A stretch of 64,000 nt of DNA from Candidatus Enterococcus courvalinii (lineage in GTDB: Bacteria; Bacillota; Bacilli; Lactobacillales; Enterococcaceae): NCBI RefSeq assembly GCF_017315945.1, contig NZ_JAFLWI010000004.1, positions 1 through 64,000 of the forward strand. Direction: 5' to 3'. A program made the position numbers and the translations under genes. Of the stretch, positions 18,093-27,229 are shown piece after piece (position 1 is the stretch's first letter; each line of letters begins with the position of its first letter). The notes under the pieces were generated by a model that did no database searches, was not told the origin of the DNA, and saw only the letters and a list, made by a program, of their open reading frames with translations.

Positions 18093-18983
18093 ATGGAATT
18101 TCCAAAAAAGAAAAAAGCCATTACTAATTATTCCCGAACAGCTTATATCATGTTGTTGCCATTTTTAGCATTTTTCATCATTACTTTATTGATTCCCGCA
18201 GTGATGTCATTAGGATTTAGTTTTTCAAAAGTGTCGACATCGATTGATTTTATCGGCTTAGATAATTTTACAGCTATTTTTAAAGATCCATTGTTTTTTA
18301 AATCGTATTTCAATGTGTTTATTTTTATGATTTTTTCAATTCCGATCACAATTTTCTTTGCTTTGATTTTTGCTGTTTTGTTAAATAAGCCAACGATTAA
18401 AGGGAAAGGTTTTTTCCGGACCGTGTACTATTTACCAGCAATCACATCGATTGTTGCAGTGTCATCAGTGTTCTTAACTTTTTATAATCCAACAGGTTTA
18501 TTCAATACTGTGTTAACAACCTTTGGGATGGAGCCGATTCCTTGGCTAACAGATCCATTTTGGGCACGAGTATCAATCATCATTATCTCGATTTGGTTGA
18601 ATGTTGGGTATTACACAGTCTTGTTTTTAGCTGGATTGCAAAATATTTCTTCAGAAATTTATGAGAGCGCAGATATCGATGGAGCCAATAGTTTTCACAA
18701 GTTCTTTAAAATCACGATTCCTTTGTTGAAACCAGTTGTGTTGATGGGAATGATTCTTTCGACAATCAATGGATTAGGAGCCTTTGAAGTACCGAATATT
18801 TTATTCAAAAATGGATTTGGTCCAGAATCTTCTGCAGTAACAGTTGGTGTGAATTTGTATAAAACAAGTTTTGAAATGGTTGATTTTGGGAAAGCTTCTG
18901 CGATTGCCTGGACGATGGTGATCATTGCAGCAATCCTATCCATTATTCAGTTTATTGTAGGAGGAAAAAACAATGAAGCGTAA
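18093..18983 (+). CDS. ABC sugar transporter permease (MalF/UgpA type)
   Basis: An inner-membrane permease of 296 residues with six predicted membrane segments. The EAA loop that docks the ATPase is visible as YESADIDGANSFHKFFKITIP in part, near residues 190-210. GGAGCATC precedes the ATG. The next permease gene overlaps its end by 11 bp. Together the two form the heterodimeric channel for the sugar delivered by the upstream binding protein. No ATPase gene is present in the operon or elsewhere in the window, so a shared MsmK-type ATPase encoded elsewhere must energise it. Confidence 0.9.
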   Translation: MEFPKKKKAITNYSRTAYIMLLPFLAFFIITLLIPAVMSLGFSFSKVSTSIDFIGLDNFTAIFKDPLFFKSYFNVFIFMIFSIPITIFFALIFAVLLNKPTIKGKGFFRTVYYLPAITSIVAVSSVFLTFYNPTGLFNTVLTTFGMEPIPWLTDPFWARVSIIIISIWLNVGYYTVLFLAGLQNISSEIYESADIDGANSFHKFFKITIPLLKPVVLMGMILSTINGLGAFEVPNILFKNGFGPESSAVTVGVNLYKTSFEMVDFGKASAIAWTMVIIAAILSIIQFIVGGKNNEA

Positions 18984-19797
18984 ATTGAGCCCATTACTTA
19001 TTTATTTCGTTTTACTGATTGGTTTAGTGATCTTTGCTTTACCTTATGTTTATATGCTCATTGCTTCGACTCAATCGAACGATGTGATTTTAGGGGAAAA
19101 AATCAATTTTACGATTGGCCCACATTTTTTGAAAAACCTTGGTGAGATACAAGAAAAATATAATTACATTCGGGTGTTGTTCAATTCGGCTGTCATCACA
19201 TTGGTAGGGACAGCACTTTCTACGATTGTGACCACGTTAGCTGGGTACGTTATGGCAAAATATCGTTTCAAAGGTAGCAATCTTATTTTTAATTTAGTGA
19301 TGATTTCTCGAATGATCCCAAGTTTTGCGACATTGATTCCGACTTTCTATATTTTGAGTAAATTTGGTTTAACGAACACGTTTGCTGGGGTCATCATTCC
19401 CAGTGTTGCTTCGACAACTTCCGTATTTATGATGCGTCAATATGCACAGCAGTTTCCCAATGAATTGATGGAAGCTTCCCGGATCGACGGTGCTAGTGAA
19501 TGGACGATTTTTTGGAAAATTGCTGTTCCAGTATTGACACCAAGTATTATCACGACAGCGCTTTTGACGTTTATGGGTTACTGGAACTCTTACTTGATTC
19601 CATTGATCGTTTTATCCGATTCAAAAAAATTCACTGTTCCATTGATTATTCAAAACATGACACAAAACAACTATGATCCTTTGAATTATGGTGCACTGAT
19701 GGCTGTTTTAGCGACCTCAGTTATTCCGATTGTCTTGCTTTATATGTTTTTACAATCAAAATTCAAGTCAAATGGTCTAGACTCTGCAATCAAATAA
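18973..19797 (+). CDS. ABC sugar transporter permease (MalG/UgpE type)
   Basis: The second permease subunit, 274 residues with six predicted membrane helices. The EAA loop appears as MEASRIDGASEWTIFWKIAVP in part, near residues 172-192. The start ATG at 18973 follows GTAGGAGG and overlaps the previous gene by 11 bp, indicating translational coupling. It belongs to the carbohydrate-uptake-1 group by its pairing with a MalF-like subunit. The GH35 gene follows after 22 bp with its own GGAGG, so the catabolic genes are in the same operon. Confidence 0.9.
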   Translation: MKRKLSPLLIYFVLLIGLVIFALPYVYMLIASTQSNDVILGEKINFTIGPHFLKNLGEIQEKYNYIRVLFNSAVITLVGTALSTIVTTLAGYVMAKYRFKGSNLIFNLVMISRMIPSFATLIPTFYILSKFGLTNTFAGVIIPSVASTTSVFMMRQYAQQFPNELMEASRIDGASEWTIFWKIAVPVLTPSIITTALLTFMGYWNSYLIPLIVLSDSKKFTVPLIIQNMTQNNYDPLNYGALMAVLATSVIPIVLLYMFLQSKFKSNGLDSAIK

Positions 19798-19819
19798 GAA
19801 TTTTAGGAGGAACTGCAGG

Positions 19820-21586
19820 ATGAATTTCGAAATCAAAGAAGAATTTTACGTGGATGGGCAGCCAATCAAGCTGATTTCTGGTGCCGTTCATTATTTTAGA
19901 ATTGCCCCGACACATTGGCGTCAAACATTACAAAATTTGCAGGCGATGGGCTGTAATTGCGTGGAAACGTATGTCCCTTGGAATTTACATGAACCGGAAA
20001 AAGGAACATTTGATTTTACTGGAATTGCAGATGTAACGAAGTTCTTAGATATTGCGGAAGAATTAGGTTTGTATATCATCGTTCGACCAAGTCCATATAT
20101 TTGTGCAGAGTGGGATTTTGGTGGGTTGCCAGCTTGGTTATTGACAGATCCAAGCATGCGCATTCGTAGTCAACATCCAGGTTATTTGCAGGCTGTGAAA
20201 GAATATTATCAAGTGTTGTTACCAAAATTAGCGCCATATCAAGTGACACGCGGAGGAAATTTATTACTTGTTCAGGTAGAAAATGAATATGGTTCTTATG
20301 GCGAAGATAAAACGTATTTGAAATTTTTAGTAGCAGAACTGCAACGCTACTTTGATGTTCCTTTAGTAACTTCAGATGGTGGCTGGGCAGAAGTGTTAGA
20401 AGCTGGAACTTTACCACAAGAAGGTATTTTAGCGACAGCCAATTTTGGATCTGATGCAAATGAAAACTTTAAATGGTTACAGAATTATCAGGAAAAAAAT
20501 GGGTTGAAGGAACCTTACATGTGTATGGAGTTCTGGGATGGCTGGTTCAACTCTTGGGGGAAACCAATTATTCGTCGTGATCCACAAGAAACAGCAGAAG
20601 AAGTACGCCAAGTGTTAAAAAAAGGGAGTATTAATTTCTATATGTTTCAAGGTGGCACGAACTTTGGATTTTATAATGGTTGTTCAGATGCAGGAGCAAC
20701 GAATGAACCACAGATTACCTCTTATGATTATGATGCGCCGTTAACGGAATGGGGCATGCCGACGGAAAAATATTTTGCTATTCAAAAAGTGATTCAAGAA
20801 GAAGTACCAACAGCTAAAACTTCAAAGCCTGTTTATCCAAAGACAACTTACTTAGGTTCTTATGCAGTGAAGGAAAGCGTCAGTTTATTTTCTGTTTTGG
20901 AAGAAATCAGTGAGCCGATAATCAATGACTATACCTTGCCTATGGAAAAAATCGGTCAGAATTTGGGATATACCCTGTATCGTAGCCAATTATTGAACAA
21001 ACGTCATATTGCCAAAATGAAAGTCGTTGATGGCTTGGATCGTGTGCAATTTTTCATGAATCAACAGTTGATTGCTACTCAGTATCAGGCAGAATTAGGA
21101 CAAGAATTTTCATGTGATTTGACCCAAGAAAAAAATGAATTGAGTTTGTTAGTTGAAAACATGGGTCGAAATAATTATGGTCCTAAGTTAGTTGCGGATA
21201 GTCAAAGAAAAGGGATCCGAAGTGGAGTGATGGAGGATATCCATTACATCTCTGATTGGGAACATTATCCGTTAGAATTACGACCAGAACAGTTAGCAAA
21301 AATTGATTTTACCAAGGAGACAATCGCAAAAACACCAAGTTTTTATAAGATTGAGCTATTGCTAGAAGAAGTAGGAAACACATTTTTAGATTGTAGTACT
21401 TTTGGTAAAGGCGTCGTTTTCGTGAATGGGGAAAACATGGGGCGCTATTGGCAAGAAGGACCGACTCATTCTTTATTCATTCCTGATTTCTTCTGGAAAA
21501 AAGGGATAAATGAAGTCATTATTTTTGAAACAGAAGGCGTGCCAATTCATGAAATCCATTTTTCTGAAACACCGATCATGGCGTAG
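19820..21586 (+). CDS. GH35 beta-galactosidase
   Basis: A cytoplasmic glycoside hydrolase of 588 residues with no signal peptide. The TIM barrel (about 10-330) shows the acid/base Glu156 in VENEYG and the probable nucleophile Glu237 in MEFWDGW, plus the family signature GGTNFGFYNG. C-terminal jelly-roll domains follow. Its length is like that of the streptococcal BgaC enzyme, which removes terminal beta-1,3-linked galactose. Within this operon it probably trims imported oligosaccharides that carry galactose, which is not a component of hyaluronan or chondroitin. The galactose linkage and the true polysaccharide are therefore open. AGGAGG precedes the ATG. Confidence 0.9.
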   Translation: MNFEIKEEFYVDGQPIKLISGAVHYFRIAPTHWRQTLQNLQAMGCNCVETYVPWNLHEPEKGTFDFTGIADVTKFLDIAEELGLYIIVRPSPYICAEWDFGGLPAWLLTDPSMRIRSQHPGYLQAVKEYYQVLLPKLAPYQVTRGGNLLLVQVENEYGSYGEDKTYLKFLVAELQRYFDVPLVTSDGGWAEVLEAGTLPQEGILATANFGSDANENFKWLQNYQEKNGLKEPYMCMEFWDGWFNSWGKPIIRRDPQETAEEVRQVLKKGSINFYMFQGGTNFGFYNGCSDAGATNEPQITSYDYDAPLTEWGMPTEKYFAIQKVIQEEVPTAKTSKPVYPKTTYLGSYAVKESVSLFSVLEEISEPIINDYTLPMEKIGQNLGYTLYRSQLLNKRHIAKMKVVDGLDRVQFFMNQQLIATQYQAELGQEFSCDLTQEKNELSLLVENMGRNNYGPKLVADSQRKGIRSGVMEDIHYISDWEHYPLELRPEQLAKIDFTKETIAKTPSFYKIELLLEEVGNTFLDCSTFGKGVVFVNGENMGRYWQEGPTHSLFIPDFFWKKGINEVIIFETEGVPIHEIHFSETPIMA

Positions 21587-21597
21587 GAGTCAGTGAC

Positions 21598-23553
21598 ATG
21601 GAGAAAAATTTTAAAGGCTTTTTCAATTGTACAAGTCAAGAAGAACTCTTTGCATTTAGAGAAGAATTACTGAAAAAGGATGAAAATGGGTGTCAAGAAC
21701 TACTTGTAAGAAGTCAACGGTTTGTTTCTGGGGAATATCTTTTTGATAACGCCTGGGATATGGAAAGAACGCACGAACCTGTTTTCTGGCAAGTAGCAGA
21801 CATTGAGTGGTCAACTAGTCCAAATGGGGATATGGAATGGCTTTATATGTTGCATCGCCATCGCTTTTTAGTTGATGTAGGAGTGGCCTATTTGTTAACA
21901 GAAGAGCCAGCGTATCAAGAATATCTTGAATGTTTTTTACACGCATTTCTTCAACATAATCCACTAAATCAAACAACGAAACAGTCTAGCTGGCGAACAA
22001 TTGATGTGGGGCTGCGTGTGGTTAATTGGTTGAAATTAATTGAAATGAATCGCTTCTTGCCACTTTTTTCGGACGAATTGAAGCAGGAATTGGAAGCAGC
22101 TCTCGAAAGTCAAGGAGCATATCTCTACGAAAATTTATCGATTGAAAGAGGACAGAGCAACTGGCAGATTTTAGAAATTGCAGGGTTGTATAGTTTAAGT
22201 CTAGCTTTTCCCACGTTCGAGAAGGCAGCTTTATGGCGAATAGAAAGTCTCGTTTATTTAACGCATTCATTAGCTTTACAAGTGGAAGCAGATGGCATGC
22301 AACGAGAACAATCTTTTCTGTATCACAATGAAGTTTTGCTTTATTTATTGGAAATTTTACAACTCGCACAAAGGGCAGAAACGGATGTGCCAGAACAAAT
22401 TGTTGACTATGCGAAACAATTAGCAAAAGCGGCCAGCTTGTTTGTGAAACCAAACGGTCAGCAACCTATGTATGGCGATAGCGACCAAGAAGATATGACA
22501 GGGTTATTGCAATATGCAGAAGTTATTTTAACTAATCCAGAAGAACAAACAAAAAAAAATCAAGCAAATTTAACCTTTTTTGCAAAAATGTCATTAGGAA
22601 GAGGACAATTTCCGATTACCAATCGCTTTTTATTGAAAGAAGCTTTTCATCATTTTGAACAAGCAGGGATTATGATTGCGAAAAGTCCGCTGACGTATCA
22701 TTTGTTTAAGTGCGGACCTCTGGGCGGCGGACATGGACATGATGATTTACTCCATATTGACTTAGCTTATCAAGGTAAAGACATCTTGATTGATTCAGGT
22801 CGATACAGCTATGAATTAAGTAAACATCGACTGGCTTTCAAAGAAGCAACAGCGCATAATACCATCGTGATTGATCAAGAAAACTTTAATCAACATACAG
22901 ATGCGTGGGACAGCATCAAAGTTGCGACCCCAATCAATCAAAAAGCCAGCGAAAAGTCAGGTATCCAGTTTTTTGAAGGTGGTCATCTAGGTTACTTTAC
23001 ATTAGCTGATCCAGTGTACGTTGATCGTAAAGTGATTCATTTTCCGGAAGGATTCAGCCTCGTTAGTGACAACTATATTTGTCACGGAAATCATGAAATT
23101 GAAACGTTTTTTCATGTTGATTCATCAGTAGTTCAACAAAAACAACAGACACTGATTTTCCCAGAATTAGATTATGAGATTTCATGTTTGGCGAAAGAAG
23201 CACAGTGGGAATGCTACGAAAAAAATAGCGCACCAACCTACAATGAATTACGAAAAATCACTTGTGCTGTCTCAAAGAAAAACATCCAAGGAACAACTGC
23301 AACAACTTATCTTCTAAATCCGCAGGGACTGATTACAAAAGTTGAGAAACTACCCATTTACTCAGAAGCAGAGCAACAACCAGATGAAGTAGTGGAAGCA
23401 ATCAAAATTCAGTTGAAAGATCGCACGCAAAAACTAATTCTGATCCAACATCAAGAACCTGCCCATGGGCGAAGAGCGTATTTTGTTGAGGGAGCATACT
23501 ATTATGGTCGAGTAGTCGTAGCTACCGACCAAGAAAAAATCGTTTTGTATTAA
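21598..23553 (+). CDS. Heparinase II/III-family lyase, cytoplasmic
   Basis: A 651-residue protein of the heparinase II/III family. It has an N-terminal alpha/alpha toroid (about 1-350) with the TIDVGLRVVNWL and ERGQSNWQILE patterns. A beta-sandwich C-terminal domain then begins near GGGHGHDDLLHIDLAY (about residue 376) and IDSGRYSYEL. The conserved His and Tyr residues in these segments are the expected catalytic ones for this fold. There is no signal peptide, so it acts on imported oligosaccharides, unlike secreted heparin lyases. It starts 11 bp after GH35 and ends 13 bp before GH88. The likely reaction is beta-elimination at a uronic acid, giving the substrate of GH88. The exact family number and substrate are uncertain. 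Confidence 0.85.
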   Translation: MEKNFKGFFNCTSQEELFAFREELLKKDENGCQELLVRSQRFVSGEYLFDNAWDMERTHEPVFWQVADIEWSTSPNGDMEWLYMLHRHRFLVDVGVAYLLTEEPAYQEYLECFLHAFLQHNPLNQTTKQSSWRTIDVGLRVVNWLKLIEMNRFLPLFSDELKQELEAALESQGAYLYENLSIERGQSNWQILEIAGLYSLSLAFPTFEKAALWRIESLVYLTHSLALQVEADGMQREQSFLYHNEVLLYLLEILQLAQRAETDVPEQIVDYAKQLAKAASLFVKPNGQQPMYGDSDQEDMTGLLQYAEVILTNPEEQTKKNQANLTFFAKMSLGRGQFPITNRFLLKEAFHHFEQAGIMIAKSPLTYHLFKCGPLGGGHGHDDLLHIDLAYQGKDILIDSGRYSYELSKHRLAFKEATAHNTIVIDQENFNQHTDAWDSIKVATPINQKASEKSGIQFFEGGHLGYFTLADPVYVDRKVIHFPEGFSLVSDNYICHGNHEIETFFHVDSSVVQQKQQTLIFPELDYEISCLAKEAQWECYEKNSAPTYNELRKITCAVSKKNIQGTTATTYLLNPQGLITKVEKLPIYSEAEQQPDEVVEAIKIQLKDRTQKLILIQHQEPAHGRRAYFVEGAYYYGRVVVATDQEKIVLY

Positions 23554-23566
23554 ATTGGAGGGCAAT

Positions 23567-24694
23567 ATGCTAACAAAAGAAAAAGTTGCACAAGAACTTG
23601 AATTTGTTTATCAAAAAATCATTGATAATCTGTCAACATTTGAAACCTTAGTGCCAGCAGCAGTTTCTAAAAATTATCGTTATCCAGCTGTTGAAAATGC
23701 GGATTGGACAGATGGCTTTTGGATCGGTATGCTACATCTGGCTCAAGGCTATCGCCCAGATGAGCGAATCCAACAAGTGATTACCAAACAGCTAGAAGTG
23801 TTTCAGCAACGACTAGACGAAGAAATCGTTTTGAACCATCATGATATTGGCTTTCTATATTCCTTAGCAGCAGTGGCTGACTATCGCGAAAACAATACAG
23901 CTTCTTCACGAAAAATGGCGCTTCAAGCCGCGGATGTTTTGATGCGACGTTATAACGAAACAGCGAAGATTTTTCAAGCATGGGGTGACCTATCTGATAA
24001 AGAACAACAAGGTCGAATGATTATTGACTGCAATATGAATTTGCCTTTACTGTATTTTGCTTCGGATGAAACAGGAGATGCGCGTTATCGAGAAGCGGCT
24101 AAAAATCATGTGAAGTTGGCACAGAAGTATTTGATTCGTGAGGATTATTCGACTTTTCACACGTATTATATGGATATTGAGACAGGGAACCCTCGTTTTG
24201 GCGCGACAGCGCAAGGCTACGCGGACGATTCCTGTTGGGCAAGAGGCCAAGCGTGGGGAATCTATGGATTTCCAATTAGTTTTACTCATATAGGAGATGC
24301 AACGCTACTAGAGTCTGCTTGTCATTTAGCAGATTATTATTTAGCCCATTTGCCGGAAGATAAAATTGCGTATTGGGATCTTTTTTTTGTAGATGGTGAC
24401 GAAGAAAGAGACACATCTGCATCAGCAATTACGGTTTGTGGTTTGTTGGAGTTGGCAAAACAGTTACCATTAACGGATACACGACGCCAAAAATATGAAG
24501 AGGTTGCGCAAGAAATCATGGTTAATCTGATGAATTACACGACAAAAAATGATCCTGAATCAAATGGTTTGTTAGTTCAAGGCGTGTACTCTAAGCCTGG
24601 CGGGACAGGCATTGATGAATGCACTATGTGGGGAGACTATTTTTATTTTGAGGCACTGACACGTTTATATCGAAGTTGGGCAACTTATTGGTAG
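23567..24694 (+). CDS. ugl: Unsaturated glucuronyl hydrolase, GH88
   Basis: Hydrates the unsaturated uronic acid left by polysaccharide lyases and so releases it from the reducing-end sugar. Of 375 residues forming an alpha6/alpha6 barrel, the catalytic pair is visible as Asp93 (HHDIGFLY) and Asp154 (IIDCNMN). These correspond to Asp88 and Asp149 recalled for the Bacillus GL1 enzyme. QGYADDSCWARGQAWGIYG near residues 215-235 is the family signature. The ATG at 23567 is chosen because GGAGGG lies 5 nt upstream; a TTG at 23555 would include that site. No KduI, KduD or KdgK-type gene is adjacent, so the released uronate is processed elsewhere. Confidence 0.92.
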   Translation: MLTKEKVAQELEFVYQKIIDNLSTFETLVPAAVSKNYRYPAVENADWTDGFWIGMLHLAQGYRPDERIQQVITKQLEVFQQRLDEEIVLNHHDIGFLYSLAAVADYRENNTASSRKMALQAADVLMRRYNETAKIFQAWGDLSDKEQQGRMIIDCNMNLPLLYFASDETGDARYREAAKNHVKLAQKYLIREDYSTFHTYYMDIETGNPRFGATAQGYADDSCWARGQAWGIYGFPISFTHIGDATLLESACHLADYYLAHLPEDKIAYWDLFFVDGDEERDTSASAITVCGLLELAKQLPLTDTRRQKYEEVAQEIMVNLMNYTTKNDPESNGLLVQGVYSKPGGTGIDECTMWGDYFYFEALTRLYRSWATYW

Positions 24695-24705
24695 GAGGAA
24701 ACAAC

Positions 24706-25542
24706 ATGAAAATTCATTATTTAGGCACGGCGGCTGCGGAAAGAGTTCCTGGTATTTTTTGTAACTGTCGTATTTGTCGCTATGCACGAGAACATGGTGG
24801 AAAAGACTTACGAACTCAGACGCAAACCTTAATAGATGAGGGAGATTTATTAATTGATTTTCCTGGAGATAGCTATTTTCATTTACGGGAACATCAGTTG
24901 AATTTCAATGAGATTGAACATTTACTGATCACACATTGGCACAGCGATCATTTATATGCAGAAGATTTAGCTTTTCGGATGAGCTCTTATGCCAATGATT
25001 TGGATAAAAAGCTAACTGTCTATGGCAATGCAACTGTTCATCGCTTCTTTGATCGCGCATTTGAACTGGAAAAAATGATTGAACCTGAACGGATTGAGTT
25101 TCAAGAATTAGCGCCATTTGAAAAGTATCAAATTGGGGAGTATCAAGTTCATACATTACCAGCTGTACATGGTCAAAAAAATGGGGATTGCTTCATTTAT
25201 GTGATCGAACGCGGAGAAAAGCGATTATTTTATACACAGGATACAGGTTTTCCAACCAATGAAGTTTTGGATTATTTAGAAGCGAATCAATTGAAACTAG
25301 ATGCGATATCCTTGGATTGTACAGGACAAAACATGACGTATGTAGGTGGGATTCACATGAACTTAGGCGAAAATTTACGACTGATCCAAGCGTTGTCTGA
25401 AAGAGGATTATGTGATGAAAAGACGACTTATGTTCTCAGTCATTTCTCTCATAATGGCGGTTTGACACATCAAGAAATGAAAGAATTAGCAGATGAGTAT
25501 CAAATGTTGACAGCTTATGATGGGATGAAGATTGAAATTTAA
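24706..25542 (+). CDS. PhnP-like metallo-beta-lactamase-fold hydrolase
   Basis: A cytoplasmic metallohydrolase of 278 residues. The dinuclear metal site HWHSDH begins near residue 79, and later ligands lie in AVHGQ, TQDTGF and SHFSHNGG. An N-terminal CNCRIC cluster resembles the structural zinc site of PhnP, a cyclic phosphodiesterase of phosphonate breakdown. AGGAGG precedes the ATG, 11 bp after GH88. It is the last gene before a terminator. Its place in a uronide operon is unexpected for PhnP. It could be a phosphodiesterase or lactonase that removes a cyclic or phosphodiester group from the sugar. The substrate is unknown. Confidence 0.8.
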   Translation: MKIHYLGTAAAERVPGIFCNCRICRYAREHGGKDLRTQTQTLIDEGDLLIDFPGDSYFHLREHQLNFNEIEHLLITHWHSDHLYAEDLAFRMSSYANDLDKKLTVYGNATVHRFFDRAFELEKMIEPERIEFQELAPFEKYQIGEYQVHTLPAVHGQKNGDCFIYVIERGEKRLFYTQDTGFPTNEVLDYLEANQLKLDAISLDCTGQNMTYVGGIHMNLGENLRLIQALSERGLCDEKTTYVLSHFSHNGGLTHQEMKELADEYQMLTAYDGMKIEI

Positions 25543-25552
25543 AGATAAGAGC

Positions 25553-25588
25553 GGAGCAAAACGTGAGAATGTTTTGCTCCATTTTTTT
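25553..25588 (+). terminator. Terminator of the polysaccharide operon
   Basis: A perfect 10-bp stem GGAGCAAAAC/GTTTTGCTCC, an 8-nt loop and ATTTTTTT. Confidence 0.9.
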
Positions 25589-25762
25589 CTACTATTAGAA
25601 TCAATTTATTTTTTTGCAAATGAATGAGTATGCCCAAAACACATTGTTTTTCTGACGCATGGTATAATAAAGCTATAAAACTTTCAATAGATAGGTTCCA
25701 ACGCGTCAAGAGTTCAATCTTTGAGAACAAACCAAACATCGGTGGAAATGGGAGGGATTAGG

Positions 25763-25990
25763 ATGGAAGAAACAGTTTTTTTTAATTTAGGAAATGCGTT
25801 AGCAGCTAAACGTGATCCAAAAGAATTGATTCGTGAAGCACAAATCGTGAAAGACCAACGCCAGCCATTGGGAAAATTGGTCATTGTAGAAGACGAATCA
25901 AGTGGAGAACATATTTTGTTTGAATTAGCGAACCAAGAAGAAAAATCGGAGCAGACAAAAGAGTTCAAGGTGAAGCAAGTGATTGATTAA
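25763..25990 (+). CDS. Small hypothetical protein
   Basis: A 75-residue soluble protein rich in Glu and Lys. I do not recognise a family. It reads METVFFNLGNALA-like at the start (with an extra E) and has a beta-rich centre (LGKLVIVEDE..GEHILFELA). The ATG at 25763 is chosen for GGGAGG 9 nt upstream. An extended -10 (TGGTATAAT, 25660-25668) lies about 95 bp before it. It is monocistronic between two terminators. No function can be inferred. Confidence 0.6.
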   Translation: MEETVFFNLGNALAAKRDPKELIREAQIVKDQRQPLGKLVIVEDESSGEHILFELANQEEKSEQTKEFKVKQVID

Positions 25991-26006
25991 GTAAAAATAA
26001 TTCAAT

Positions 26007-26060
26007 AAAACAGGCGAACTAGTGAAGAATGGTATGGGAAACTTAGTTGCCTGTTTTTTT
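26007..26060 (+). terminator. Terminator after the small hypothetical gene
   Basis: AAAACAGGC pairs with GCCTGTTTT around a long inner loop with ACTA/TTAGT pairing, then a T tract. The stretch 26061-26196 holds no gene that I can see. Confidence 0.7.
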
Positions 26061-26196
26061 GTGGGCTAGTGCTAGCTAATTTGTTCGCCTACTTAGACGA
26101 GAATCAGAAAATAGCACAACTTTCTATGATGTGGGAATTGTTTATCTTCTTTCTTCATTGATTGAAACAACAAGCACTCTACCTCCAATACCTAAA

Positions 26197-26248
26197 CAAA
26201 AAATCCACCAACCATTAGTCGATTGCTAATGATTGGTGGATTTTTTTA
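26197..26248 (-). terminator. Terminator of the RpiR gene
   Basis: AAATCCACCAA and CATTAG pair with CTAATG and TTGGTGGATTT; T tracts flank both sides. It overlaps the 3' end of the minus-strand regulator gene. Confidence 0.85.
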
Positions 26249-27094
26249 TTGTTTGCTACGAGCAATGACTCGACGAACTTTGGAAATCGAGTCACGCGCT
26301 TCTTCTTGATTATAGAACATCAAAATAACGTAGAGCGAGTCCATGATACTTAGTTGAGAAATCCGCGAAGCTAAAGCTTCAGAACGAAATTCTGTTTCTT
26401 CTGCAATGGAAATAAAGACCACATCACCAAGCTTAGCCAAAGGAGAATTTGCCTGACTTGTGACGACAATTGCTTTGGCTCCAGTAGCTTTGACTGTCTC
26501 TGCTAAACGAATCGTTTCTTTTGATTGACCTGTATGGGAAATCAAAATTGAACAATCAGTAGGTGTCAAAAGAGAAGCTTCCATTAATTGAATATGGTAA
26601 TCCGTGCTGTGAAAGACTGAGATTGGTGAACGTAAAAATTTGTGATAAGCATCAGTCGCAACAATTTCAGACCCACCGACACCAAAGAAGAATAAACGAT
26701 CAGAAGTGTTGATCAAATCAACCGCTTGTTTTAAATCTTCTTGTCGTAATAATCTTTGAGTGTCATTCAAAGTAGTGATATTTGAATCAAACACTTTTTG
26801 TGCCATAGTCAGTTCTGTATCATTTTGATCAATATTTTCATGGATCGCGATCGCAGAAAAATCATTTTCTTGAATGAGCATCGCCATTTTGAAATCTTTG
26901 AATCCATTGTAACCAAGTTTTTTCGTAAATTGAAAAAAAGTGGAGTCAGCGATTCCAAGTTCATTCGCTAAATCACTAATGGAACTGTGAGCTACTTTAC
27001 TTGAATTTTCTAGCACGTAATCTGCAATGGCTTGCTCCTTTGGACTGAAATCATTGTACATCGTTCTTATTTGTAAGCGAATGGATACAGACAT
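26246..27094 (-). CDS. RpiR/MurR-family regulator, divergent from the PTS operon
   Basis: A 282-residue regulator. The N-terminal helix-turn-helix domain (about 1-75; SISDLANELGIADSTFFQFTKKLG in parts) precedes a SIS sugar-phosphate isomerase-like domain (about 105-245) with FFGVGGSEIVA and ISHTGQSKETI, which bind phosphosugars. I chose the ATG at 27094, with GGGGGAAC upstream; an in-frame ATG at 27151 has no ribosome site. It is divergent from the 6-phosphogluconate dehydrogenase and PTS genes. By this position it probably controls them in response to a phosphorylated sugar acid. Confidence 0.88.
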   Translation of the reverse strand: MSVSIRLQIRTMYNDFSPKEQAIADYVLENSSKVAHSSISDLANELGIADSTFFQFTKKLGYNGFKDFKMAMLIQENDFSAIAIHENIDQNDTELTMAQKVFDSNITTLNDTQRLLRQEDLKQAVDLINTSDRLFFFGVGGSEIVATDAYHKFLRSPISVFHSTDYHIQLMEASLLTPTDCSILISHTGQSKETIRLAETVKATGAKAIVVTSQANSPLAKLGDVVFISIAEETEFRSEALASRISQLSIMDSLYVILMFYNQEEARDSISKVRRVIARSKQ

Positions 27095-27175
27095 ATGTGT
27101 TCCCCCTTTACTCTCTAAATAAAGGATATAATGTTTCGCTAAAAAAATCAAACGAAAAAATTTTTATTTTTTGTG

Positions 27176-27203
27176 TTTACAAAAAAATATTTTTTTGTAT
27201 AAT
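27176..27203 (+). promoter_or_regulatory. Promoter of the aldonate-type PTS operon
   Basis: TTTACA (27176-27181), 16-bp spacer, TATAAT (27198-27203). An AT-rich imperfect palindrome (AAAAAATTTTTATTTTTT, about 27154-27172) just upstream may be the RpiR site. Confidence 0.6.
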
Positions 27204-27229
27204 GAAGTTATAGAAATGGAGGCGCTATC

